Positions 1 to 7,342 of a DNA stretch of 64,000 nucleotides are shown here, piece after piece (position 1 is the first letter of the stretch; the number at the start of each line of letters is the position of its first letter). The notes below the pieces were generated by a model. That model did not search any database. It saw nothing but the letters and a program-made list of their open reading frames with translations, and was not told where the DNA came from. Origin of the DNA: JAXLQL01 sp046331625 (lineage in GTDB: Bacteria; Acidobacteriota; Terriglobia; Bryobacterales; Bryobacteraceae); NCBI GenBank assembly GCA_046331625.1, contig JAXLQL010000028.1:1-64000 (forward strand), in the 5' to 3' direction. Both the position numbers and the translations under genes were made by a program.

Positions 1-745
1 ACGCCCGGAAATGCATCTCGCCTTCCTCGATCGCCTTCGCTCGCGCCGAAGCCGCCATTGCGGCCACGTCGGACGGATCGATCATGCGCAGCTTCCGATG
101 CGCCGACATGGCGAGCAGTTGAATCTCACACGCGCGATCCAGCGTGTAGAGATCGTCGAAGGACTGGTGCACGTTCGGACCGCAGACGGTCACCCCGTGA
201 TTGGCCATGATGAGGATGTCTTTGTCGCGAAGGGCGTCATTGATAAGCGATCCGATCGAGGCTTCCGTGGCCAAGCCGTAACTGTTCAAATATGCGATGC
301 GTCCTGGAAAATGAAGCGCGTGCTGGCTGCACATCTCGATCGTCTGATCGTCCATGCTGGTGAACGCGGTGATGTGCGGTTGGTGCGTGTGCAGGATCAC
401 GTGCGCCTGCGAAAGGTCGCGATGCATGGCTCCGTGGATCATCAGCGAAGTCAGTTCGATCTCGCCTTCGCCCTCGATGACGCGCCCGTCGAGGTCCACC
501 ACCAGGAAGTCACGTGCCTTGACCTCGAGCCAATGCAAGCCGTAAGGAATCGCGTAGAAGCGATCGCGATGGCCCGGCACGAGCGCGGTGAAGTGGTTCA
601 CTACGCCTTCGTTCCAATGCCAGCGCGCGGCCCAGCGATGGGCGACAGCGAGGTCTAGCCGAACCTTCGCTGAGGGCGGCAAGCGGTCGTAGGCAGCGTC
701 AGTGGCGCGCATGGAATCGATGGATCGTTGTTGGAGTTCGGTCAT
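1..745 (-). CDS. Class II aldolase/adducin family protein (C-terminus off the left edge)
   Basis: Zinc-dependent class II aldolase/adducin fold (fuculose-phosphate aldolase, ribulose-phosphate epimerase-like and decarboxylase members), expected in the cytosol. I read about 248 residues. The metal-binding His cluster HTHQPH lies near residues 119-124, and a further conserved His is in ANHGVTVCG near residue 186. The start ATG overlaps the stop of the upstream 305-aa gene as ATGA, so the two are translationally coupled. The gene is truncated only by the window boundary. The substrate cannot be read from sequence. Its position after LarA-like, Gfo/Idh and PQQ-propeller genes suggests catabolism of a sugar acid or hydroxy acid, which is inference. 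Confidence 0.85.
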   Translation of the reverse strand, partial: MTELQQRSIDSMRATDAAYDRLPPSAKVRLDLAVAHRWAARWHWNEGVVNHFTALVPGHRDRFYAIPYGLHWLEVKARDFLVVDLDGRVIEGEGEIELTSLMIHGAMHRDLSQAHVILHTHQPHITAFTSMDDQTIEMCSQHALHFPGRIAYLNSYGLATEASIGSLINDALRDKDILIMANHGVTVCGPNVHQSFDDLYTLDRACEIQLLAMSAHRKLRMIDPSDVAAMAASARAKAIEEGEMHFRA

Positions 746-1659
746 GCCAGTATCAGGTCGTATCCTGGGTCGAGAGTATGTTCGGACAGATCGGCGGCAA
801 GCAGGAGTTCATGGATCGCGTACGGATTCGTCCGCGAGTTGGCGAAGAAGTTACGCAGCACCTCTCCCCAATGCGCGAAGCCGGAGTGCTCGTCTATATC
901 GATGTCGGCAGCCCATGACCCGGTTCTGTCTTGCTGGAACGTGAGCTGGATGTTGGCGTGGTGGTCGTCGCTCTTCACGCTGTTCGAGAGCTTGTAGCCT
1001 TTCAGCGGTTTGTGCAGGATCGGGTCGGCCACGACAAACCTTGGGTCATTGGCAACGTACTGGCGCAAGCCTGCATCGACCTGTGCAAAGCAACGGTCAG
1101 ACCGAATGAGCATCGGTTTTCCGATGAAATCCCAGATCTCGCCCACCGTCGCCGGGTGTGTCGCTTTCCGGAAGATGTTCAATACTGCAGCCTTCCGGCG
1201 CGGCCCGAGCGCGTTGTAGAGGTCGGCCCCATTCTTCTCGAGCAGGTCTTCGTCCTCGTCGGCAGCGGCGATCATTTCAGCGTCCCCAAGCCAAGTCTGT
1301 AGCCGCTTCGGCAGCCGTTCGAACGCGGGCGCCGCGATCGTGGCGCCCTTCTTCGGATTCAGGACCATGTACACCTGCTGCAGAGCCTGCTTCTCGCCCT
1401 CTTCGATGAACTGGCCGAAGGAAGAATCGAGGTAGCCCTTGGCACTGAAACTAAGCCAGTGAAACGAACCGGGACCGCCTCTCGTGGGAATATCTTCCAG
1501 CACGGTCTCGGTCGCTCCTCCCGCATCGAATTGATAGTCGGAGTCGCCGCCTCCGGCGCCGATCGGACCAGGATCGCGCCGCACCTCGATGTCGACGCGC
1601 CGAGTCATCGCTTTGGCCCGTAGGTCTGTGATCTTTACCGAGAGGTTCCCAGTGGGCAT
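742..1659 (-). CDS. Unrecognised 305-residue protein
   Basis: I do not recognise a family. The start at MPTGNLSVKI is chosen because a longer reading frame would run into the end of the upstream propeller gene, and because a TATACT box lies 9 nt upstream of this ATG. No signal peptide or membrane segment is visible. The N-terminal third looks beta-rich. The middle has an acidic run (DEDEDLLEK) followed by a basic segment (GPRRKAAVLNIFRKA), and the C-terminal half carries HH within DDHHANIQ. It is coupled by an ATGA overlap to the class II aldolase gene downstream, so it probably belongs to the same process or complex. Confidence 0.65.
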   Translation of the reverse strand: MPTGNLSVKITDLRAKAMTRRVDIEVRRDPGPIGAGGGDSDYQFDAGGATETVLEDIPTRGGPGSFHWLSFSAKGYLDSSFGQFIEEGEKQALQQVYMVLNPKKGATIAAPAFERLPKRLQTWLGDAEMIAAADEDEDLLEKNGADLYNALGPRRKAAVLNIFRKATHPATVGEIWDFIGKPMLIRSDRCFAQVDAGLRQYVANDPRFVVADPILHKPLKGYKLSNSVKSDDHHANIQLTFQQDRTGSWAADIDIDEHSGFAHWGEVLRNFFANSRTNPYAIHELLLAADLSEHTLDPGYDLILA

Positions 1660-1668
1660 GGTGAAATC

Positions 1669-1674
1669 AGTATA
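1669..1674 (-). promoter_or_regulatory. -10-like box TATACT close to a start codon
   Basis: The minus strand reads TATACT, then 9 nt, then the ATG of the 305-aa gene. The transcript would start at or within a few bases of the ATG. This would give the 305-aa/aldolase pair its own promoter inside the longer minus-strand gene run. Confidence 0.4.
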
Positions 1675-1681
1675 CTCGCGA

Positions 1682-3064
1682 TCATCGCTTCCCGCCGAAT
1701 CGATAGAGACTCTTGGAAGTACGCACGTAGATGTCACCGTCGACGATGGCTGGTGTGGCGAAACAATCCTCGCCCATGTCGTTGACGGTGAGCACCTCCC
1801 ATTCGTTCGCGGCCTTCACCACGGCGATCTTGCCCTCTTGGTTCGATGCGAAGATCTTGCCATCGGCGGCCACAGGCGAGGCGTAGTAGTCGCCGAGCGC
1901 TCCGGTCAAGCGGCCCTGCTTGCGCGTGGCGCCGGTTGCCGGATCGAGCGCTGTGAGAATGCCGCCGTTCTGAACCATATATAAGGTCCCTTGGTAGAGC
2001 ACCGGTGAGGGCACGTCTGGAATGTTGCGTTGGAATTGCCAAAGCGCCGCTTTGCCGGTGAGGTCGCCGCGCCCTTCGGGCTTCACCGCTAACAGCACGC
2101 TCTTCGGTTCCGCGGCTTCGATCATCTCCTGCCACTCGGCGGCGTCGACGTGCCCGTCTTTGTTGCGATCCACCACACCGAAGTACATCTTGGCCGGTCC
2201 TTCGGGTGCTTCATCCTTCTCGATCGTTCCGTTCTTGTTCTTGTCGTTCTGCTCGAGTGCGGCTGGCCAAGCCGAGATCACCGGAAGTGTGTCGCCGTAG
2301 AAGCTGCGTGCGTAGCAGTAGATGGTGTCGCCGATGACAAGCGGCGTGGCCTTCGGCTGCGGCGGCAGCTTCGCCACCCACCAGAGCTTCTCGCCAGTCT
2401 GCACCGAGAAGCCAGCAAGCTCGAAAGGAGAGAACGTGACGAACTGGCCGTTCGAAAATGCGACCGGCGTCGAGTAAGCTCCACCGGGAGCCGGACGGCG
2501 TTCCTTGCGCCAGAGCGTTTCGCCTTTGCGCGGATCCACTGCGATCATGTACGAGTCCTGCGCTTGATCGACGACGAGGATCAGCTTGTCCCCCACCAAC
2601 AGCGGCGATCCGGCCACGCCCTGCATGCTCGGCATGGGCGGCAGAGGAATCCGCCAACGCTCCTTGCCGGACGCAGTGTAAGAGACGAGTCCGAAATCGG
2701 CGAAGAAGGCGTAGACATTCTTGCCGTCGGTCACCGGCGTCGGCGCCGCTGCGTCATTGAGCTTGTTGCGCTTTTCCTGGCGCCCACGCGCCACTTCGCG
2801 ACGCCACAACAAGACGCCGTTGTTGCGATCGAAACATAGAGTCAAGAGCTTGTCGCCATCGTGTCCGGTGAGGAAGATGCGATTGCCGGCGAACACCGGC
2901 GAGCTCTTGCCTGCCGGGGTCTCGACTTTCCAACGCACGTTCTTCTCCGGACCGAACTCCGTGGGCACGCCGGCGCTCGCCGACACTCCCGTGGCGTTGG
3001 GTCCGCGGAATTGCGGCCACTCGTCTCGGGCCGCGGCGAGCAACAGGGCCAGCAGCAGCGTCAT
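1682..3064 (-). CDS. Exported PQQ-like beta-propeller protein with two EF-hands
   Basis: Predicted periplasmic or secreted eight-bladed propeller of the PQQ-binding-like/outer-membrane PQQ repeat type. It has a short hydrophobic N-terminus (MTLLLALLLAAA), then DEWPQFRGPNATGVS, the usual opening of this family. Two EF-hand-like calcium loops (DKNKNGTIEKDE and DRNKDGHVDAAE) interrupt the propeller at about residues 275-310, a common arrangement in planctomycete and acidobacterial members. No cofactor-binding residues typical of true quinoprotein alcohol dehydrogenases are obvious, so an enzymatic role is unproven. Its ATG overlaps the stop of the Gfo/Idh gene as ATGA, so the two are co-translated. 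Confidence 0.85.
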   Translation of the reverse strand: MTLLLALLLAAARDEWPQFRGPNATGVSASAGVPTEFGPEKNVRWKVETPAGKSSPVFAGNRIFLTGHDGDKLLTLCFDRNNGVLLWRREVARGRQEKRNKLNDAAAPTPVTDGKNVYAFFADFGLVSYTASGKERWRIPLPPMPSMQGVAGSPLLVGDKLILVVDQAQDSYMIAVDPRKGETLWRKERRPAPGGAYSTPVAFSNGQFVTFSPFELAGFSVQTGEKLWWVAKLPPQPKATPLVIGDTIYCYARSFYGDTLPVISAWPAALEQNDKNKNGTIEKDEAPEGPAKMYFGVVDRNKDGHVDAAEWQEMIEAAEPKSVLLAVKPEGRGDLTGKAALWQFQRNIPDVPSPVLYQGTLYMVQNGGILTALDPATGATRKQGRLTGALGDYYASPVAADGKIFASNQEGKIAVVKAANEWEVLTVNDMGEDCFATPAIVDGDIYVRTSKSLYRFGGKR

Positions 3065-4101
3065 GCCTTCATCTCGCTCAGCTTCACGGGACGACCTTCG
3101 GCCGCCGAACGATCCGCCGCGAACACCACGCGATGCGACTCAAACGCCGTCTCGAAGTCGGTCAACGGCATCGGCTTGTTCTTCTTCAGCGCATCCACGA
3201 ACGCCTGGAACTGCGGCTGATAGGGATGATCGGCGACATCACCCGAGTCGACCACCGGAACACCCAAGTGGCTCCAGCGATCCTTGCCCATTCCGTTCCA
3301 CTTCAAGCTGGTGAACTTGTCGTCGAGCACGCTGCCGTTGCTTCCCACCAAGTGCATGTGGAAGTAGTAGGGCTGTAGGCAATCGGTCACTGAGGCGACC
3401 TTTCCGATGCGCCCGTCGGCGAACTTGAGCAGCGTGACCGACGTCGTCGGGTATTCATAGGGCTTGAAGTACTTGCTGTCGGACTGCGTCTGGTAGCTGG
3501 TCACCTCCTCCACCGGACCCGGCATGTAGTGCAGCAGCAGGTCCAGCGCGTGGCATCCGGCGGTGAGCAGGCTGCTCGCACCAAAATCCTTCTTTATGTT
3601 CCAAACATATTGGCCGTACCAGGGTCCGATCCCGTGGAAGTAGTCGACCTCTCCGTAGTGGATCTTGCCCACCAACCCCTGGTCGATCGTGGCGCGGATC
3701 GCCTGCGCCTGCCGGCTGTAGCGCACCTCGAAGCACACGCCCGCCTGCACCTTCGCCTTGCGGATCGCGTTGCGCATCGCCACCGCGTCCTCCCACTTGG
3801 TGCCCAGTGGCTTTTCGATCAGCAGGTGCTTGCCCGCCTCGGCAGCCGCGATGCTCTGCTGGGGATGCTGCGGATGCGGCGTGCAGACATCGATCACGTC
3901 GATCGACGAATCGGCAAGCATGTCTTCGTAGCGAGAGTAGACCCTCAGCGGAATGCCGAACTGCTTTTCGAGCTCCGCAGGGTCGAGCTTTCGCCGCGAG
4001 CAAACCGCAGCCACGTCGGCTCCTTTGACGTGTTTGAACGTCTCAATGTGGGCGCCTGCCACCCAGCCCATGCCCACGATTCCGATCTTGATGTTCGCCA
4101 T
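3061..4101 (-). CDS. Gfo/Idh/MocA family NAD(P)-dependent oxidoreductase
   Basis: Cytosolic sugar or cyclitol dehydrogenase, 346 aa, the usual length. The Rossmann motif GIVGMGWVAGAH is at the N-terminus and the family hallmark EKPLG near residue 97 supplies the catalytic-region Lys. A HALDLLLH segment gives the C-terminal-domain His. The start MANIKIGIVG is supported by a strong Shine-Dalgarno sequence (AAGGAG, 8 nt upstream); a longer in-frame extension overlaps the LarA-like gene and is rejected. It lies 11 nt after the LarA-like gene and overlaps the propeller gene by 4 nt. The substrate is unknown. Confidence 0.9.
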   Translation of the reverse strand: MANIKIGIVGMGWVAGAHIETFKHVKGADVAAVCSRRKLDPAELEKQFGIPLRVYSRYEDMLADSSIDVIDVCTPHPQHPQQSIAAAEAGKHLLIEKPLGTKWEDAVAMRNAIRKAKVQAGVCFEVRYSRQAQAIRATIDQGLVGKIHYGEVDYFHGIGPWYGQYVWNIKKDFGASSLLTAGCHALDLLLHYMPGPVEEVTSYQTQSDSKYFKPYEYPTTSVTLLKFADGRIGKVASVTDCLQPYYFHMHLVGSNGSVLDDKFTSLKWNGMGKDRWSHLGVPVVDSGDVADHPYQPQFQAFVDALKKNKPMPLTDFETAFESHRVVFAADRSAAEGRPVKLSEMKA

Positions 4102-4112
4102 TTCGATTCTCC

Positions 4113-5396
4113 TTATGCGGCCGCCAATTCGGCGACCTTTGCCAAGACGTACGGACCTTCCGGGATCAGCGCGATCCGTGCACCGTCTGAGAGCCCGTTC
4201 GTAAGCGCGGCTACAGCCGCGTCGATCGAACTGTAAGCTTGCCCCCACAGCGGCGGATAGTATTTCGCTGGCAGGCCGGGAACGTAATAGAGCATGTCCG
4301 CCCTTCTCGTCACCATCGCCAACTTCTCGAGCTGCCACTGGTCGACGATCACAGGTTTGCCCAGGATGCCGTCGAGGAAGCGCTCCGGGTCTGGCTCGGC
4401 TTCGAGCATGTCGGCGAACTCTGTGGCGCCCGGCCCTTCACTGCAAGCAGCCACCAGCAAGATTTTTCCACCCGCTTTGACGATATGCTGAGCCGCCGTG
4501 ACGCCTTTTACCGCTTGGTAAAACGTGAGGTCGAGCGGATACCCAGCCGAGGTAGTGATGACGGCGTCAGCCGGGTGTTCGAGCAACTCGAGCATCACGC
4601 GGGAGACGAATCGGACTCCAGCGCGGTGCGCCTCCACCGGATCGCCCGCGAAGACCCCCGCGATCTCGCGTTGGCGGGTCAGCGCCACGTCGACCATGAA
4701 GTGGTGGCCGGCCATCCCGGCGATCTCCAGAAGTTCTAGGTGTAAAGGGTTGGCTTCGATTGAGCCTTCATGGGTACTTTTGTCGCGCATGAAGGTAGAG
4801 CCATGAAGCACCTTGATGGTTTCCTGGGCGGCCAAGCCGGGCGCGATGAGTTTCCGGCCGCCGGAATAACCCAGCATCAGATGTGGCTCTATGAAACCGA
4901 GCGTGATATGCAGGTCCGCCGAAACAAATCTTTCATCTATGTAGACTGGCGTTCCGGCGCGAGTGTGGCCGAGATGACGGTGCTCGGCCAGGTTCCGGGC
5001 AAAGTGGTTTTCTACACGGTACCGGGCAACGGTCTCTTCGCCTACGATTTCGCGGATCTCGTCAGCGCTTGCCGGCCGGTGCAAGCCGGTGGCGATGAGA
5101 ATCGTGATGTTTTCGCGGGGGATCCCTGCGGATTCCAAAATCGGAAGAATGAACGGAAGAGTCTTCCGGTTCGGGACCGGGCGCGTGATGTCGCAGACCG
5201 AGATCGCCGCGCTGCGCTTGCCGCGCGCGAGTTCGCGAAGCGAGGGCGATGCGATGGGATGCTCCAGGGCATGTCCCAAATCGACACGCCAGTCCGCAAG
5301 CGGTTCGGCCGAGCGCGCCTCGAGCAGCCGGTAGTCGAAACGATCGGGAAGGCTGACGGCGAGACCCGTTTTGCCGAACGCAAGATCCACATGCAT
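4113..5396 (-). CDS. LarA-family (nickel-pincer lactate racemase-like) protein
   Basis: 427 aa, matching the usual length of the DUF2088/LarA family. LarA enzymes racemise or epimerise 2-hydroxy acids with a nickel-pincer nucleotide. The motifs needed in LarA are present: DITRPVPNRK (substrate-site Asp/Arg), ATGLHRP (catalytic His), the HLGHTR His, SGGRKLIAPG (Lys that holds the pincer), VLHGSTF (nickel-ligand His) and VKAGGKI (substrate Lys). The start MHVDLAFGKTG is preferred over a 37-residue upstream extension that lacks family resemblance. No larB/C/E maturation genes are in the window, so the cofactor would have to come from elsewhere. Family members differ in substrate, so lactate is not implied. 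Confidence 0.85.
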   Translation of the reverse strand: MHVDLAFGKTGLAVSLPDRFDYRLLEARSAEPLADWRVDLGHALEHPIASPSLRELARGKRSAAISVCDITRPVPNRKTLPFILPILESAGIPRENITILIATGLHRPASADEIREIVGEETVARYRVENHFARNLAEHRHLGHTRAGTPVYIDERFVSADLHITLGFIEPHLMLGYSGGRKLIAPGLAAQETIKVLHGSTFMRDKSTHEGSIEANPLHLELLEIAGMAGHHFMVDVALTRQREIAGVFAGDPVEAHRAGVRFVSRVMLELLEHPADAVITTSAGYPLDLTFYQAVKGVTAAQHIVKAGGKILLVAACSEGPGATEFADMLEAEPDPERFLDGILGKPVIVDQWQLEKLAMVTRRADMLYYVPGLPAKYYPPLWGQAYSSIDAAVAALTNGLSDGARIALIPEGPYVLAKVAELAAA

Positions 5397-5546
5397 AAGG
5401 GTCAACGTATCACAGTCGGCCTCACTCGGAGTCAGGCGCGAGCGGTGCTCGAAGCGGCGGCTAAGGAAAATCACGGAGTCAGCGAAACGTTGGCACTTGA
5501 CGTGCATCTAAAGATTCAGTAGGCGGAGAAACAAGGAAGAGAACAA

Positions 5547-5633
5547 ATGATTATCTCGGGGTTGGTGACAGGGTTCGTGATCGTGGGGCTCTTTTTGACG
5601 ATGCTCTCGTCTTCCCCCAAGTCTCACCGGTAG
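5547..5633 (+). CDS. 28-residue membrane microprotein
   Basis: A short ORF, ATG preceded by a purine-rich ribosome site (AAGGAAGAG), encodes one hydrophobic helix (IISGLVTGFVIVGLFLTML) followed by a short basic tail ending KSHR. It sits alone between the divergent LarA-like and amidohydrolase genes. Length and composition resemble single-pass microproteins that join membrane complexes, but I cannot match it to KdpF, CydX or another named family. The call rests on the ribosome site and the clean transmembrane profile only. Confidence 0.45.
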   Translation: MIISGLVTGFVIVGLFLTMLSSSPKSHR

Positions 5634-5685
5634 AGCCGCATTGCGGCCGCACGCGTTTCGCCCTTCTTGTTTTGGGCACGGCGGC

Positions 5686-5691
5686 TACAAT
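5686..5691 (+). promoter_or_regulatory. -10-like box GGCTACAAT just before a start codon
   Basis: GGCTACAAT is followed after 8 nt by the ATG of the amidohydrolase gene. No Shine-Dalgarno sequence is present between them, so a leaderless transcript is likely. Confidence 0.45.
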
Positions 5692-5699
5692 GGGGCTGA

Positions 5700-7265
5700 A
5701 TGATTCCACGGGCCTCTGTAGTTTTTTTCATCTTCGCATCGCTTTCCCTCGCCCAGTACGACATCGTCCTTCGCAGCGGGCGCATCCACACCGGCGCCGG
5801 TAATCCCTGGTTTCAAGGCGACTTGGCCGTTTCTGGCGACTCGATCGTGGCCGTCGGCCAGCTTCCTTCTTCGCACACCGCCAAACGCACCATCGATCTC
5901 CACGGGCTAGCCGTTGCGCCCGGCTTCATCGATACTCACAGTCACGCGCGTGGTGGAATCTTCACAGTCCCGTCGGCGGAAAACTACATCCGCCAGGGCG
6001 TGACCACGGTGTTCGAAGGTCCGGATGGCAACTCTCCGATCCCGATCAGGCCGTTTCTAGACAAGCTCGCCGCAACGCGAATCGCCATCAACTTCGGAAT
6101 GCTGGTGGGCCAGGGGAGCATCCGCAACGCAGTGATCGGCTCCCAAAACCGGAAGGCGACGCCCGAGGAAATTCAGAAGATGAGAGAGATCGCGCGCCAA
6201 GCCATGCTCGATGGCGCGTTCGGCATGTCCACAGGACTCTACTACGTGCCGGGAAATTTCTCTACTACCGAAGAGGTGATCGAGTTAGCGAAGGTTGTGG
6301 CCGCGTTCGGAGGGTTCCACACTTCGCACATGCGGGACGAAGCGGCCGCCGTGCTCGACTCCGTGCGGGAGACGATCCGCATCGGAGAGGAAGGCGGTCT
6401 GCCGACACAGGTCACGCACCACAAAGTGATCGGCGGTCCGAACTTCGGCAAGAGCGTGGAGACGCTGCGCCTTGTCGAAGAAGCCCGCGCTCGCGGCGTG
6501 GATGCCACAGTGGATCAGTATCCGTACACGGCGTCGAGCACCGGCACGGAGGCGATGTTTCCCCAGTGGTCGCTTGCGGGAGGTTTGCCGGCGCTGCGCG
6601 AACGGCTTGCGGCTCCGGACCAGCGCCAGAAGATCAAAGCCGTCATCGTCGAAAAGCTGAAGAATGACCGCGGTGCGGGTGACCCGAAGAACGTGGAAAT
6701 CGCCAGTTGCGCCTTCGATCCTTCGCTCGCAGGGAAGAATCTGGCCGAGATCACCGCGGCTCGCGGAGTTCCGGTGACGTTCGAGACCGCCGCTGAGACC
6801 GCGATGGAAATCCAGAGCAAAGGCGGATGCATGGCGATCTATCACTCGATGAGCGAAGAGGACGTGGAGCGCATCCTGCGATTCCCCTATACGATGATCG
6901 CCTCCGATGGAGGCATTCCGGTATTCGGTAAGGAAGTGCCGCACCCGCGCAGCTACGGCGCGTTCGCCCGCGTGTTAGGGCGATACGTTCGAGAGCGCAA
7001 GGTGATCACGCTCGAAGACGCGGTCCGGAAGATGACGTCGTTTCCGGCGGCGCGGGCCGGGCTTTCCGATCGCGGCCTGCTGGCGCCGGGCATGAAGGCG
7101 GACATCGCCGTTTTCGATCCGGCTGGGGTGCGGGATCGAGCCGAATTCGGCAAGCCGCACCAGTATGCCGAGGGGATGGTGCACGTTCTGGTGAACGGAC
7201 AGCTTGTCCTGTTCGAGGGCAAAATGACAGGCGATCTGTCGGGTCGCGTGTTGCGGAAGCGCTGA
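5700..7265 (+). CDS. Exported N-acyl-D-amino-acid deacylase-like amidohydrolase
   Basis: Amidohydrolase-superfamily enzyme of the D-aminoacylase group, 521 aa, which removes acyl groups from N-acyl-D-amino acids or related compounds. An N-terminal signal peptide (about residues 1-19, ending SLAQ) suggests export. The composite beta-sandwich opening (YDIVLRSGRIHTGAG) leads to the metal motif GFIDTHSHA (His80 and His82). Later segments THHKVIGGPNFGKS and IASDGGIP supply the expected His and Asp. The family's usual metal-binding Cys region was not verified. It stands alone, with opposite-strand genes upstream and an unrelated oxidase gene downstream. Confidence 0.85.
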   Translation: MIPRASVVFFIFASLSLAQYDIVLRSGRIHTGAGNPWFQGDLAVSGDSIVAVGQLPSSHTAKRTIDLHGLAVAPGFIDTHSHARGGIFTVPSAENYIRQGVTTVFEGPDGNSPIPIRPFLDKLAATRIAINFGMLVGQGSIRNAVIGSQNRKATPEEIQKMREIARQAMLDGAFGMSTGLYYVPGNFSTTEEVIELAKVVAAFGGFHTSHMRDEAAAVLDSVRETIRIGEEGGLPTQVTHHKVIGGPNFGKSVETLRLVEEARARGVDATVDQYPYTASSTGTEAMFPQWSLAGGLPALRERLAAPDQRQKIKAVIVEKLKNDRGAGDPKNVEIASCAFDPSLAGKNLAEITAARGVPVTFETAAETAMEIQSKGGCMAIYHSMSEEDVERILRFPYTMIASDGGIPVFGKEVPHPRSYGAFARVLGRYVRERKVITLEDAVRKMTSFPAARAGLSDRGLLAPGMKADIAVFDPAGVRDRAEFGKPHQYAEGMVHVLVNGQLVLFEGKMTGDLSGRVLRKR

Positions 7266-7342
7266 CATTCTCCGTTTCGGCTGCAACGAATCGGCCGGGC
7301 GATGCACTATCAGGAGCGCAGCCAGCGCAGGGAGTGCATCGA

